Shown here: positions 18,981-27,164 of the stretch, one piece after another
How positions within the stretch are numbered: position 1 is the stretch's first letter
Layout of the letters: the number at the start of each line of letters is the position of its first letter
From: Bacillus sp. Marseille-Q1617
GTDB taxonomy: Bacteria > Bacillota > Bacilli > Bacillales > Bacillaceae_B
NCBI RefSeq assembly: GCF_903645295.1
Contig: NZ_CAHJXM010000001.1
Coordinates: forward strand, 1,365,501 to 1,429,500
Direction: 5' to 3'
DNA: 64,000 bases
Translations under genes and position numbers: made by a program
The notes under the pieces: generated by a model
The model's database searches: none
The model's input: only the letters and a program-made list of their open reading frames with translations
Told to the model about the DNA's origin: nothing

Positions 18981-19421
18981 TTAATCTTCACATAATTCGA
19001 CAAATACGTCTTTGATACATTGAATCGCACAGAAGCAATCCAGGTCAACCGTGACGCAATCGCCTGTAAGTTCCCAATCATCCATCGGGTCGTTTGGATC
19101 ATCGTTCTTATTCGGTCTTACTACTTGTAGAGTAGCACAGCAGTTGTCAAAGATTTCTTTTACCCGGAAAAATGGTGATTTCGACTTGCTTCCTTTAACA
19201 TGAACTTCGAATGTATCACCGTTTTTCAGGTATAACTTGAAGACACGGGTGTTAACACGGTTAGCAGGACTAACCATCGATCCCAGCGGCTCAAGGAAAC
19301 AGTCATTTCGGCATTCGTTGCACTCGTCACCAGCGTCTTGAATATCCTTAATAGCGCGAACTGCTTGACATACACAGCCGAGATCTTTTTTTCCAAAATC
19401 TCTATCTCTTCCGCAACCCAT
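18981..19421 (-). CDS. cotZ: Spore coat protein CotZ/CotY/ExsY family
   Basis: A 146-residue cysteine-rich protein with about 14 Cys residues, including CVCQAV, CNECRNDCF, NCCATLQV and CFCAIQCIKD. This is the pattern of CotY/CotZ and the exosporium protein ExsY, which cross-link into the crust or basal layer of the spore. Start MGCGRDRDFGKKDLGC is typical, with AAGGAGG upstream. Only one copy is present here, whereas B. subtilis has cotZ and cotY in tandem. The gene is convergent with cotO. Confidence 0.9.
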   Translation of the reverse strand: MGCGRDRDFGKKDLGCVCQAVRAIKDIQDAGDECNECRNDCFLEPLGSMVSPANRVNTRVFKLYLKNGDTFEVHVKGSKSKSPFFRVKEIFDNCCATLQVVRPNKNDDPNDPMDDWELTGDCVTVDLDCFCAIQCIKDVFVELCED

Positions 19422-19556
19422 ATAAAGTTCCTCCTTAAAATAAATTTCATTTACATTACTAACATATTGTGGTGTAGGCGATTAGGTAACGGACATCTGC
19501 CCTCTTTTAGAAATTTGGGCTTGTATATATTTATTAAAGGAGAAAGGAAGATCGAA

Positions 19557-19913
19557 TTGGAGTTCACTTTCGTTCAGCTAGCAACTCTTGGTTTTGCTAT
19601 TTTTCGACTGACTCATTTGATCGTTTTTGATAAGATAACTGAATTTCTAAGATCGCCTTTCTTTGATGAAATCGTGGAGGAAGAAAACGGGGTGGAAGAT
19701 ATTTACCTTATTCCGAAGAAGGAAGGTTTCAAAGGCTTTGCAGGGCAGCTGTTATCCTGCTACTGGTGTACTGGGATATGGGCAAGTATGTTTTTGTACG
19801 GTGGTTACGTATGGTTTCCTTCTTTTTTTGCACCAATTATTACCCTGCTCGCTGTCGCAGGTGTAGCAGCCGTCATTGAAGCGGCAGTCCAAAATTGGAA
19901 TGGATCGAATTAG
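19557..19913 (+). CDS. yjcA: DUF1360 sporulation membrane protein (YjcA)
   Basis: A 118-residue DUF1360 protein with membrane segments at about residues 5-25 and 75-108. The core motif is LLSCYWCTGIWASMFLYG. B. subtilis YjcA occupies the same position after the coat genes and is sporulation-controlled. I place the start at TTG (19557) with AAGGAAG upstream. The frame stays open further upstream but with no better start. Confidence 0.8.
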   Translation: MEFTFVQLATLGFAIFRLTHLIVFDKITEFLRSPFFDEIVEEENGVEDIYLIPKKEGFKGFAGQLLSCYWCTGIWASMFLYGGYVWFPSFFAPIITLLAVAGVAAVIEAAVQNWNGSN

Positions 19914-19987
19914 TAGGTAATTAGTGGAAACAAGCATGCCCCTTATCACATATAATGAAATATCCACATGTGAAGGAGGCCGGGAAA

Positions 19988-20092
19988 TTGATTAAATACA
20001 CTGGGAATAAAGTGATTAAACCAACAAAAACCACCTCAAATTATAAAAAGAAAAATGACTGCGGATGCGGTTCGGGTTCAAAGAAAAAATAG
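19988..20092 (+). CDS. 34-residue Lys-rich CGCG peptide
   Basis: TTG at 19988, seven bases after GGAGGCCG, opens a 34-codon frame. It starts MIKYTGNKVIKPTK and ends NDCGCGSGSKKK. A terminator follows the stop directly, which supports a real short transcript. The Cys-Gly-Cys-Gly tail and location within the sporulation block suggest a spore-layer peptide. That is inference; no family is recognised. Confidence 0.55.
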   Translation: MIKYTGNKVIKPTKTTSNYKKKNDCGCGSGSKKK

Positions 20093-20121
20093 ATTGCTCA
20101 TCAAGAGCGATCTTTTTTTTT
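20090..20121 (+). terminator. Terminator after the CGCG peptide gene
   Basis: AGATTGCTC pairs with GAGCGATCT, followed by eight Ts. Confidence 0.85.
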
Positions 20122-20184
20122 ACATAATTTTAGACTTTAAGAAAAAAATAAGGGGTGAGTATATATAAAAATGAGGGATGTTGA

Positions 20185-20652
20185 ATGAAGAAATATTTAT
20201 TTGCGGGTTTTTTAACCTTTTTACTGGCTGCCGGCTGTTCCAATAAAGAAGACGGAAAGGACAGCAAAATTGCGCTCCTGAAAACAACCGATCCTCCTCC
20301 GATCGAATTGGTGGATCATCCTGAAACAGACAGCTTTGGACATGCTATAAAAAAGAAGCTGGCTAAAAAGAAGGAACTGTATGATGTTGCTGTCATTCAA
20401 AGTAAAGACGAAACATTGGTCGTTTATAAAGTAAAGCATATGCAGAGATTCAAAATGAAGAAAATCGAAAAAGATATGGAGAAATATCTCGAGGATGAAT
20501 ATGCCGGGGAGGATTTCATCTTATCAAGTGATTATAAAATTTTTCTTGAGACCGTTCGTTTAAAAGAGAGGATCCAGAACAAGTCCATAACCAAGAAAGA
20601 GGCTGAAAAGAAATTCAAGGATATCATCGAGCTTCAAAAGGAAAAGACATAG
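20185..20652 (+). CDS. YhcN/YlaJ-type sporulation lipoprotein
   Basis: A 155-residue lipoprotein: the signal peptide ends in the lipobox LAAGC (Cys at about 18). A highly charged Lys/Glu-rich body follows, fitting the YhcN/YlaJ sporulation lipoprotein family. It is 12 bp upstream of spoVAC and heads the spoVA operon. A YhcN-like gene in this place is a hallmark of spoVA2-type operons. Family assignment rests on size, lipobox and context, so it is less firm than the SpoVA calls. Confidence 0.7.
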   Translation: MKKYLFAGFLTFLLAAGCSNKEDGKDSKIALLKTTDPPPIELVDHPETDSFGHAIKKKLAKKKELYDVAVIQSKDETLVVYKVKHMQRFKMKKIEKDMEKYLEDEYAGEDFILSSDYKIFLETVRLKERIQNKSITKKEAEKKFKDIIELQKEKT

Positions 20653-20664
20653 GAGGAATACTTT

Positions 20665-21135
20665 GTGGGAAAGACACCGAAAACACCCGAACAGCAAAAG
20701 TATGAAAATCTGGAAAAGCAGTATGAAACGAAAAGACCCCTTTTAAAGAATGTGATTAAGGCGTTCTTTGTCGGAGGGGCGATTTGTCTGGTGGGCCAGG
20801 CAGTAAGTTATTTCTATATTTACTTTTTTAATTTCACAGAACAGACAGCTGGGAATCCAACAGTGGCCACTATGGTTTTCTTTGCGATGATCCTCACCGG
20901 ATTTGGCATCTACGACCATTTAGGGCAGTTTGGGGGAGCGGGGAGTGCCGTCCCTGTCACAGGATTCGGGAATGCAGTCATTTCCGCAGCGATCGAACAT
21001 AAAACGGAAGGCTATGTCCTGGGTGTGGGAGGAAATATTTTTAAATTGGCCGGATCCGTTATTGTGTTCGGCGTATTTTCCGCGTTTGTGGTTGCGCTGA
21101 TAAAAACGCTATTAATTCGATGGGGAGTGATTTGA
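20665..21135 (+). CDS. spoVAC: Stage V sporulation protein AC
   Basis: SpoVAC, an inner-membrane channel component for Ca-dipicolinate movement into and out of spores. The 156-residue protein has about four hydrophobic segments. The family segment reads GIYDHLGQFGGAGSAVPVTG followed by FGNAVISAAIEHK. Starts at GTG after AGGAGGAATA. Its stop overlaps the spoVAD start (TGATG), so they are translationally coupled. Confidence 0.95.
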   Translation: MGKTPKTPEQQKYENLEKQYETKRPLLKNVIKAFFVGGAICLVGQAVSYFYIYFFNFTEQTAGNPTVATMVFFAMILTGFGIYDHLGQFGGAGSAVPVTGFGNAVISAAIEHKTEGYVLGVGGNIFKLAGSVIVFGVFSAFVVALIKTLLIRWGVI

Positions 21136-22151
21136 TGCTTAAGGGTTCGAGATCATGGGTCTTCCCTGCACAGCCTGCGATTCTTTCTACGGGGGTGGTC
21201 GGGGGTCCATTTGAAAAAAAGGGAAAACTGGCAACTGAATTTGACCGGTTTTACGACGACTTATGGATGGGTCAGGATACGTATGAAAAAGCAAATCGGG
21301 TGCTCATTGAAGATGCGGTAGAGATTGCACTTGAAAAGCAATCACTGAAGAAGGATGATATCCAATTCTTCTTGACTGGTGACCTGATCAATCAGATCAC
21401 CCCTTCCAGTTTTGCTGCAAGATCATATGCCATTCCTTATTTCGGATTATTCGGAGCATGTTCTACATCCATGGAGGGGCTTGCCCTTGCAGGATTTTTA
21501 GTCAATTATCAAGGAGCAGAAAAAGTGATCACAGGCGCTTCGAGTCATAATTCCGCCACCGAAAAGCAGTTTCGTTACCCGACTGAGTATGGCGGGCAAA
21601 AACCGCCGACCGCTCAATGGACAGTGACAGGAGCAGGTTACGCAGTAGTGGGGAATGGTGCCGGACGTACAACTCCTTCTCCTCGTATTACATCTGCGAC
21701 GATTGGGAAAGTGATCGATATGGGTTTGACGGACCCCTTTAATATGGGGGGGGCAATGGCACCGGCTGCGGTTGATACGATAGCCGGACATTTTCAGGAT
21801 TTGGGCAGGGACCCTTCTTATTACGATTTGATCGTAACAGGAGATCTTGCTTCAATCGGGAGGCAGACAGCCATGGAAATGCTGAAGGAAAAAGGCTATA
21901 CCCTGACCGACAAGCAATATCAGGACTGCGGTTTACTTATATATGGAAAAGACCAGCCTGTTCAGTCGGGGGCAAGCGGCCCGGGCTGCTCTGCAACCGT
22001 ACTTTATGGACACTTATTGAATGAAATGAAAAAAGGGACTTACAAGCGGATATTAGTGGTGGCAACAGGAGCGTTATTATCGCCTCTTACTTTTCAGCAA
22101 GGAGAAACGATACCTTGTATCGCCCATGCTGTGTCCATTGAATTTTTATAA
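21135..22151 (+). CDS. spoVAD: Stage V sporulation protein AD
   Basis: SpoVAD, the thiolase-fold protein on the outer face of the spore inner membrane that binds dipicolinic acid. Conserved parts include FGACSTSMEGLALAGFLV, the TEKQFRYPTEYGGQ segment and the C-terminal SGPGCSATVLYGHLL. Length of 338 residues is typical. The start at 21135 overlaps the spoVAC stop by one base; an earlier ATG at 21120 lies within spoVAC and lacks a ribosome-binding site. Confidence 0.96.
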   Translation: MLKGSRSWVFPAQPAILSTGVVGGPFEKKGKLATEFDRFYDDLWMGQDTYEKANRVLIEDAVEIALEKQSLKKDDIQFFLTGDLINQITPSSFAARSYAIPYFGLFGACSTSMEGLALAGFLVNYQGAEKVITGASSHNSATEKQFRYPTEYGGQKPPTAQWTVTGAGYAVVGNGAGRTTPSPRITSATIGKVIDMGLTDPFNMGGAMAPAAVDTIAGHFQDLGRDPSYYDLIVTGDLASIGRQTAMEMLKEKGYTLTDKQYQDCGLLIYGKDQPVQSGASGPGCSATVLYGHLLNEMKKGTYKRILVVATGALLSPLTFQQGETIPCIAHAVSIEFL

Positions 22152-22171
22152 GTAAAGGAGGAAGCATAAAA

Positions 22172-22528
22172 ATGATTGCGATGTTCTTTTGGTCATTTGT
22201 CATAGGAGGAATCATCTGTGTCATTGGACAATTGATGTTTGATGTAGCGAAATTGACACCGGCCCATACCTTAAGTCTATTGGTGGTGGCAGGCGCTATA
22301 CTCTCAGGCTTTGGGTTATATGAACCTTTGATCGATTTTGCAGGTGCGGGAGCGACCATACCGATTACGAGCTTTGGGAATTCGCTTGTAAACGGGGCGA
22401 TGCAGGAATCACAAGAGCACGGGCTGGTAGGTGTATTGACAGGCATGTTCGAAGTAACTAGTTCTGGTATATCAGCGGCGATTGTTTTTGGATTCATAGG
22501 GGCACTCCTTTTTAAACCAAAGGGATAA
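22172..22528 (+). CDS. spoVAEB: Stage V sporulation protein AEb
   Basis: SpoVAEb, a 118-residue membrane protein with four predicted helices, paralogous in fold to SpoVAC. The motif GFGLYEPLIDFAGAGATIPI followed by TSFGNSLVNGAMQE is diagnostic. AAAGGAGGAAG precedes the ATG. Completes the C-D-Eb trio; spoVAA, AB, AEa and AF are absent here. This is the pattern of a secondary (spoVA2-type) operon. Confidence 0.95.
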   Translation: MIAMFFWSFVIGGIICVIGQLMFDVAKLTPAHTLSLLVVAGAILSGFGLYEPLIDFAGAGATIPITSFGNSLVNGAMQESQEHGLVGVLTGMFEVTSSGISAAIVFGFIGALLFKPKG

Positions 22529-22543
22529 TGGGAGGAAATATAA

Positions 22544-23242
22544 ATGCCTGAATACTTGCAAGTAGCGGTTAGAAGCCTTTTCATCCTTCTTTCTTTGTTT
22601 TTTATCACAAAATTACTCGGGAAGAAACAACTGTCCAAGCTATCGTTTTTTGAATATATTACGGGTATTACCGTAGGAAGCATAGCAGGGACACTTTCAA
22701 TGGACCTGGGCCTGCCTTTGAGTGAAGGTCTTATGAGCATCTTTCTGTGGTTTTTATTTCCTCTGTTGTTTTCTTATCTTTCCCTGAAAAGCAGCAAATT
22801 CAGAAGGTTTGCGGAAGGGAAGCCATCCGTCTTCATTAAAGATGGAAAAATAGACGAAAAAGCGCTGAGGAAAGAACAATACTCCATAGATGAACTTCTT
22901 GAACAACTAAGGAAGAAAGATGTATTTCGTGCTGCGGATGTTGAATTCGCCACTTTAGATACAAATGGAGATCTGAGTGTGCTGCTGAAAAAAGAAAAAC
23001 AGCCGCTGGTAAGGGAAGATCTGATGGCTGATTACCAACGTTCGACTCCTCCGCAAGCCGTTATAGGAGACGGCAGAATCGATGAAGCGGCTTTAAAGGA
23101 AGTGGGCTATACCAGACAGTGGCTATTAAGAGAACTCTCAAAAAGGAAGCTCACTGCAGAATCAATCTTTTTGGCCCAATTGGACAGTGAGGGTAATCTG
23201 ACATTCGACCTGTACAATTGGACAAACACACAACAAAATTAA
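22544..23242 (+). CDS. DUF421 (YetF-like) membrane protein of the spoVA operon
   Basis: A 232-residue DUF421 protein. Three N-terminal membrane helices (about residues 5-80, with KLLGKKQLSKLSFFEYITGI) are followed by two alpha/beta repeats starting KPSVFIKDGKID and PQAVIGDGRIDE. It follows spoVAEb by 15 bp with GGGAGG. DUF421 proteins related to 2Duf accompany spoVA2 operons and have been tied to spore heat resistance. Unlike 2Duf, no DUF1657 domain is present. Confidence 0.88.
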   Translation: MPEYLQVAVRSLFILLSLFFITKLLGKKQLSKLSFFEYITGITVGSIAGTLSMDLGLPLSEGLMSIFLWFLFPLLFSYLSLKSSKFRRFAEGKPSVFIKDGKIDEKALRKEQYSIDELLEQLRKKDVFRAADVEFATLDTNGDLSVLLKKEKQPLVREDLMADYQRSTPPQAVIGDGRIDEAALKEVGYTRQWLLRELSKRKLTAESIFLAQLDSEGNLTFDLYNWTNTQQN

Positions 23243-23314
23243 CAAAAGCCCATACGGAACTTCCCTCACCTACATATGTTATAAGTGACTAAAGGTAAAG
23301 TGAGGTGATGCTGA

Positions 23315-23434
23315 ATGCCTTACGGATATGGATATGGTTATGGCTGCGGATACGGCGGGGGTTATGGATCTACATTTGTATTAATCGTCGTCTTATTCAT
23401 CTTGTTAATTATCGTTGGAGCCAGCTTCTGCTAA
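23315..23434 (+). CDS. yjcZ: YjcZ family sporulation protein
   Basis: A 39-residue protein: a Gly/Tyr-rich head ([18 protein letters not shown]) followed by one membrane helix ending GASFC. This is the YjcZ family of small sporulation proteins, found at this position in B. subtilis. TGAGGTGATG precedes the ATG. A terminator follows. Confidence 0.9.
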   Translation: MPYGYGYGYGCGYGGGYGSTFVLIVVLFILLIIVGASFC

Positions 23435-23450
23435 TCAAGAAGCAAAATTA

Positions 23451-23489
23451 AGGCAGAATCCTCGTAAAGAGAGATCCTGTCTTTTTTTA
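23451..23489 (+). terminator. Terminator of yjcZ
   Basis: Imperfect stem AGGCAGAATC with GATCCTGTCT, followed by seven Ts. Confidence 0.7.
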
Positions 23490-23556
23490 TATGATTTATC
23501 ACGCTCTCCATTTTTTCACATATGATGCTTATAGTTAAAAAGGAGGCGGTTTACTC

Positions 23557-23817
23557 ATGAATAACAACTTTTTTAAGAATCTTGAGCAGAAGACAGGCGT
23601 CAACATGAACGAGGTGTTTGAGCTTGCCAACTCATTACAAAATGCTAACTTCAAAGATGAAGCAACTGTAAGAAGTGTCATTAAGCGTGTTTCTAAAATT
23701 GCGAACAAACCTGTGAATAAAGAAATGGAAGACAAAATTGTTAAGTCGATTGTGAATGACGGTAAGCAGCTGGATTTCGGGACGATTTCCAATATGCTCA
23801 ATAAAGGGAAAAAATAA
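23557..23817 (+). CDS. spoVIF: Stage VI sporulation protein F
   Basis: SpoVIF (YjcC), an 86-residue sigma-K-dependent protein needed for coat assembly and spore resistance. The sequence NNNFFKNLEQKTGVNMNEVF and the ending LDFGTISNMLNKGKK match the family. AAAGGAGGCGG precedes the ATG. Monocistronic with its own terminator. Confidence 0.93.
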   Translation: MNNNFFKNLEQKTGVNMNEVFELANSLQNANFKDEATVRSVIKRVSKIANKPVNKEMEDKIVKSIVNDGKQLDFGTISNMLNKGKK

Positions 23818-23825
23818 CTTTCTTG

Positions 23826-23884
23826 AAAGAGAATGGACATAAAATGGCGTGAAGACACGTATTTTATGTTAATTCTCTTTTTTG
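23826..23884 (+). terminator. Terminator of spoVIF
   Basis: AAGAGAAT...ATAAAAT pairs with ATTTTAT...ATTCTCTT, followed by six Ts. Confidence 0.8.
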
Positions 23885-23933
23885 TTTCAACTTAATTAAG
23901 GTACGGGTAAAACAAATAAAAGGAGGTCATCAC

Positions 23934-24215
23934 ATGGGATACATTGCTCCAATTCCTCATCATCAATATAAACAGTATCAGGAAAGGGAAATCAAAGTAG
24001 ACAAACACCCTTTTCAATTCATTCCGGTACAGCCTATTAAAGCATTGAAAAATAAATCAAAACAAACCGACCATGAAGAAATGAGCAGTTATCCGCTGTA
24101 TGAACAGGATAAATCAATGATTATCCACACAAGGAAATCTCATAAAAGTCCCATTCCACCAGAATTATTAGCCAGAGTAACAGGAAAAGGCACCCATTTT
24201 AACGAATATGTATAA
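23934..24215 (+). CDS. Conserved-looking small protein, unknown function
   Basis: A 93-residue hydrophilic protein beginning MGYIAPIPHHQYKQYQERE and ending TGKGTHFNEYV, with an excellent AAAGGAGG site. There are no membrane segments or cysteines. Basic and Pro/Gln/His-rich composition and location next to spoVIF are compatible with a spore-associated role, but I do not recognise a family. Confidence 0.65.
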   Translation: MGYIAPIPHHQYKQYQEREIKVDKHPFQFIPVQPIKALKNKSKQTDHEEMSSYPLYEQDKSMIIHTRKSHKSPIPPELLARVTGKGTHFNEYV

Positions 24216-24306
24216 CGAAGCCTAAAGGGTCTGGCCAGCTGTATATTAGAAAGCGGGAACGGTTTGATCAGTCCGGAAGAGCTTAGGACAACCCTTCCTG
24301 AAAGGA

Positions 24307-25215
24307 ATGAGGAATTTGAAACTTCAACAGTTTACCGATCATTGCTTTGCCTTCACCGGGGCAGTGAACATCGGCTATTGTCAGAAAGGTGGAAAGGGAC
24401 TGCTCATTGATACAGGACTGGACGAGTCATCTATAAAGAAAGTTTTAAAAATAGTAAATCAACATTCCCTGCCTTTGGATTATTGCATCATTACCCACGC
24501 CCATGCAGATCATTTCGGGGGAGCGGCCTATTTAAAGAGAGAACGGGATATTATTCTGTATGCACCTGGTCTGGAATCTTCAATTATGGCACACCCGGTT
24601 TTGGAACCGATTTACCTTTTCAATGGAGCGAATCCCATTGAGGAATTAAGAAATAAATTTCTGGAGGGACCTTCAGTCGAGGTGGATGGCGAAATAATGA
24701 GCGGGAATAATATAATAGGACCATTTAATATTCATGCCCTGGATTTGCCAGGACATTCCTATGCTCAGAAAGGATTGCTGATTGAAGAAATCCTATACGC
24801 CGGCGACGGTTATTTTGGCGGGGAGGCCCTCGATAAGCATGTGATTCCTTTTATCATTGATGCAGACCAAACTATATCCTCATTGGAAAAACTCCTTAAC
24901 ATTCAATGTAAAGGAGCAATACCGGGTCACGGCATATTTGAAGAAAACTTTCAAGATACCATACGGCAAAATCATAAGGTACACACTGATAGACTCTCTG
25001 CCCTCTATGAGCTGATTGAAGGTAAAGAACATGGCGTATCCTTAGAAAAGCTTACTAAGGAATTTTTAACATTACATAACTTAGATGTGAAAAGCCTGGG
25101 GCAATGGCTGTTATTTCGTACTTCCGTGACTGCATATTTAGCGAGTCTGGAGCGTAAAAAACGGATAAAGTTCATTGTCAGGGATAATGAGCCAAGAGTG
25201 GCGGCTGCTGATTAA
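24307..25215 (+). CDS. MBL-fold metallo-hydrolase
   Basis: Metallo-beta-lactamase superfamily hydrolase of 302 residues. The Zn-binding motif HAHADH (in ITHAHADHFGGA, about residue 62), the second His in LDLPGHSY and the Asp in ILYAGDGYFGG are all present, as is the later GHG. It has a C-terminal helical extension. The substrate is unknown. The ATG at 24307 sits very close to AAAGGA, so the exact start is uncertain. The 3' end overlaps the converging DUF421 gene by 4 bp. Confidence 0.85.
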   Translation: MRNLKLQQFTDHCFAFTGAVNIGYCQKGGKGLLIDTGLDESSIKKVLKIVNQHSLPLDYCIITHAHADHFGGAAYLKRERDIILYAPGLESSIMAHPVLEPIYLFNGANPIEELRNKFLEGPSVEVDGEIMSGNNIIGPFNIHALDLPGHSYAQKGLLIEEILYAGDGYFGGEALDKHVIPFIIDADQTISSLEKLLNIQCKGAIPGHGIFEENFQDTIRQNHKVHTDRLSALYELIEGKEHGVSLEKLTKEFLTLHNLDVKSLGQWLLFRTSVTAYLASLERKKRIKFIVRDNEPRVAAAD

Positions 25216-25886
25216 TATCCTTGTACCAATAGACTTTCGCCTTCTTTCCATTCAGCATAAAGAACGTCTTTATGCGATTGGAAGCCGTATTTCGTAATTT
25301 CGTTCAGCAGCCAATCTTCCTGCTGATGCACGATTTTCAGGTTATCATACACAATTTCACCGTCAACAATCAAGGACAATGGAAGGCTTACATGGTCAGG
25401 CTGAATGTTTAAATCAGCACGCTGAACATTTTCAAACATAGGCTTTTTAAGAACGCTCAGTGTTCCGTTGGATTCAAGCAGGGCATACTCACATTCGCGT
25501 ACCGAAAAAATGTCCTTCGCCCGAAGTAAATGCTGAAGTTGATTTAAATCCAAGTGGTTCTTCTTTAATTGTTGGAAATCTATCTTTCCTTTATTGATTA
25601 CAATCGCCGGAGTGCCTTCCATTATATGGCGGAAACGTCTGGATTTTTGAGTGAAGTATTCTGTAGTGAATATCAAGGATCCCCAGATGAAGATAGCTGC
25701 AAGGATGGGCCAGACACTGATATCTTTATCATATAGTGAATTCCCTACTAATTCCCCCAATATTAACGCAGATATAAAGTCAAAAGCGGATATCTGGGTT
25801 ATTTGTGTTTTTCCTAATACTTTCGTTAAAATCAAAAGGGCAAAATAGCCGACCACGAGTTCTACGGCTATTGACATGATTTCCAT
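25212..25886 (-). CDS. DUF421 (YetF-like) membrane protein, second copy
   Basis: A 224-residue DUF421 protein with three N-terminal helices, VLGKTQITQISAFDFISALI, and two soluble repeats beginning TPAIVINKGKID and LSLIVDGEIVYD. It is a paralogue of the protein at 22544-23242 but outside the spoVA operon. The start at 25886 has GGAGAGGGG upstream. Function unknown; DUF421 proteins are often induced in sporulating or stressed cells. Confidence 0.88.
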   Translation of the reverse strand: MEIMSIAVELVVGYFALLILTKVLGKTQITQISAFDFISALILGELVGNSLYDKDISVWPILAAIFIWGSLIFTTEYFTQKSRRFRHIMEGTPAIVINKGKIDFQQLKKNHLDLNQLQHLLRAKDIFSVRECEYALLESNGTLSVLKKPMFENVQRADLNIQPDHVSLPLSLIVDGEIVYDNLKIVHQQEDWLLNEITKYGFQSHKDVLYAEWKEGESLLVQGY

Positions 25887-25970
25887 AGGTATCCCCCTCT
25901 CCATATACTCTTACATTATCGTCCAGTTAACAACTGTTTATACTCAGGGTGAATAGTATTCTTTCCATAA

Positions 25971-26017
25971 AAAAAAGATCAATCCTCTGCCTAAGAGCAG
26001 TGATTGATCTTTTTTAT
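25971..26017 (-). terminator. Terminator of yjcG-yjcF
   Basis: AAAAAGATCAATC pairs with GATTGATCTTTTT; T-runs occur on both strands. Confidence 0.85.
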
Positions 26018-26031
26018 ATACAAGAACTTGA

Positions 26032-26457
26032 CTACGATAGTGTTTTTACCATTGTCTTATGAGGAATTCCCGCATCCATGAATTCCTCAGAGACGGTTTG
26101 ATAGCCCAATCCTTCATAAAAAGGTATGGCATAGGTTTGAGCGTTTAGTTTAAGTTTGGAGATGGAATGATTATATGCATATTGTTCGATGGCCAGCATG
26201 AGTTCCCTGCCGGCACCTTTTCCGCGAATATTTTTCAGGACGCAGATTCTCTCCACTTTTCCGACCCCATCCAACACACGAAACCTGCCGGCACCTGCAG
26301 GCTGATCATCCTCATACAAGATGAAATGGATCGATTGATTTTCAAACTCATCAATTTCTTCTTCCAAAGGGACATTTTGTTCATTCACAAATACTGTTTT
26401 CCTCACTTGAAAAACTTCTTCCAACTGGGATTCTGATTTAGCGATTACAACTTTCAA
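26032..26457 (-). CDS. yjcF: GNAT family acetyltransferase YjcF
   Basis: A 141-residue GCN5-related N-acetyltransferase. The N-terminal VRKTVFVNEQNVPLEEEID, the acetyl-CoA binding loop RGKGAGRELM and the ending YEGLGYQTV are typical. The acceptor is unknown. It begins six bases after yjcG, so yjcG-yjcF form an operon, as in B. subtilis. Confidence 0.9.
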   Translation of the reverse strand: MKVVIAKSESQLEEVFQVRKTVFVNEQNVPLEEEIDEFENQSIHFILYEDDQPAGAGRFRVLDGVGKVERICVLKNIRGKGAGRELMLAIEQYAYNHSISKLKLNAQTYAIPFYEGLGYQTVSEEFMDAGIPHKTMVKTLS

Positions 26458-26463
26458 CGGTCC

Positions 26464-26979
26464 TTATTCCTTTCCAAGCCGGAATGTTTCATACACAGTC
26501 CAGGAGCCATTCTCAAGCTGATACAAAAGGTGGAAGCGGTCGACCGTTTCTTCATAGTCTACACCGAGCATGCTGAGGGAACCGTAAATATCCGAATGTT
26601 CATCATTTGAAAGTTTTTGTGCGATAGTGATATGTGGTACAAATGCAAATTCAGGCTCATCGTTTAAGACTTCCCTTTTATGCATATCGTGGTGAAGGCC
26701 TTCTAACTCGGGCGTAGGCTCAACCTTGAAATAGATAACATTATTAACAGGCTGAAACGAGCTTACTTTATATACCTTCAAGTTGAACGGATCGTAGTTT
26801 TTTGCAACATTTCTCAGTTTATCGGCGATATCTTTAATTTGATCATCATCAGCTGAAAACACATTTTTGAGGGTCAAATGTGGTGGAATCAAAGCGTAAT
26901 GAGGATCGTAACGTTTACGATACGAATTTGCTAAATCCTGAAGCTTTTTTGATGGGAAAATGACAACACCATAATTCAT
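26464..26979 (-). CDS. yjcG: 2H phosphoesterase YjcG
   Basis: A 2'-5' RNA ligase-like phosphoesterase of 171 residues. Two HxT/S motifs, PPHLTLKN (about residue 36) and VPHITIAQ (about 117), form the active site. The natural substrate in Bacillus is unknown. AGGAGG lies about eight bases before the ATG at 26979. First gene of the yjcG-yjcF pair. Confidence 0.92.
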   Translation of the reverse strand: MNYGVVIFPSKKLQDLANSYRKRYDPHYALIPPHLTLKNVFSADDDQIKDIADKLRNVAKNYDPFNLKVYKVSSFQPVNNVIYFKVEPTPELEGLHHDMHKREVLNDEPEFAFVPHITIAQKLSNDEHSDIYGSLSMLGVDYEETVDRFHLLYQLENGSWTVYETFRLGKE

Positions 26980-27164
26980 TTTCTTCAATCCTCCTCTATA
27001 TATCACTTATAAAAACTTTTAATATATTATAGTATAGCAAATTTTTCAAAAATTTAATATAGGACGAACGGAAGGGAAGATCTCCCACATTTAAGTTTTC
27101 AAACTAAAAGTGTTTAAAACATAAAAATAGGAGAAACCCACAGTGTAGAGTACCTGTATTAGAA

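Noticed and set aside
22087..22740. A 217-codon open frame on the minus strand opposite spoVAEb and the DUF421 gene
   Set aside because: It is antisense to two well-supported genes, has no ribosome-binding site and no recognisable product.
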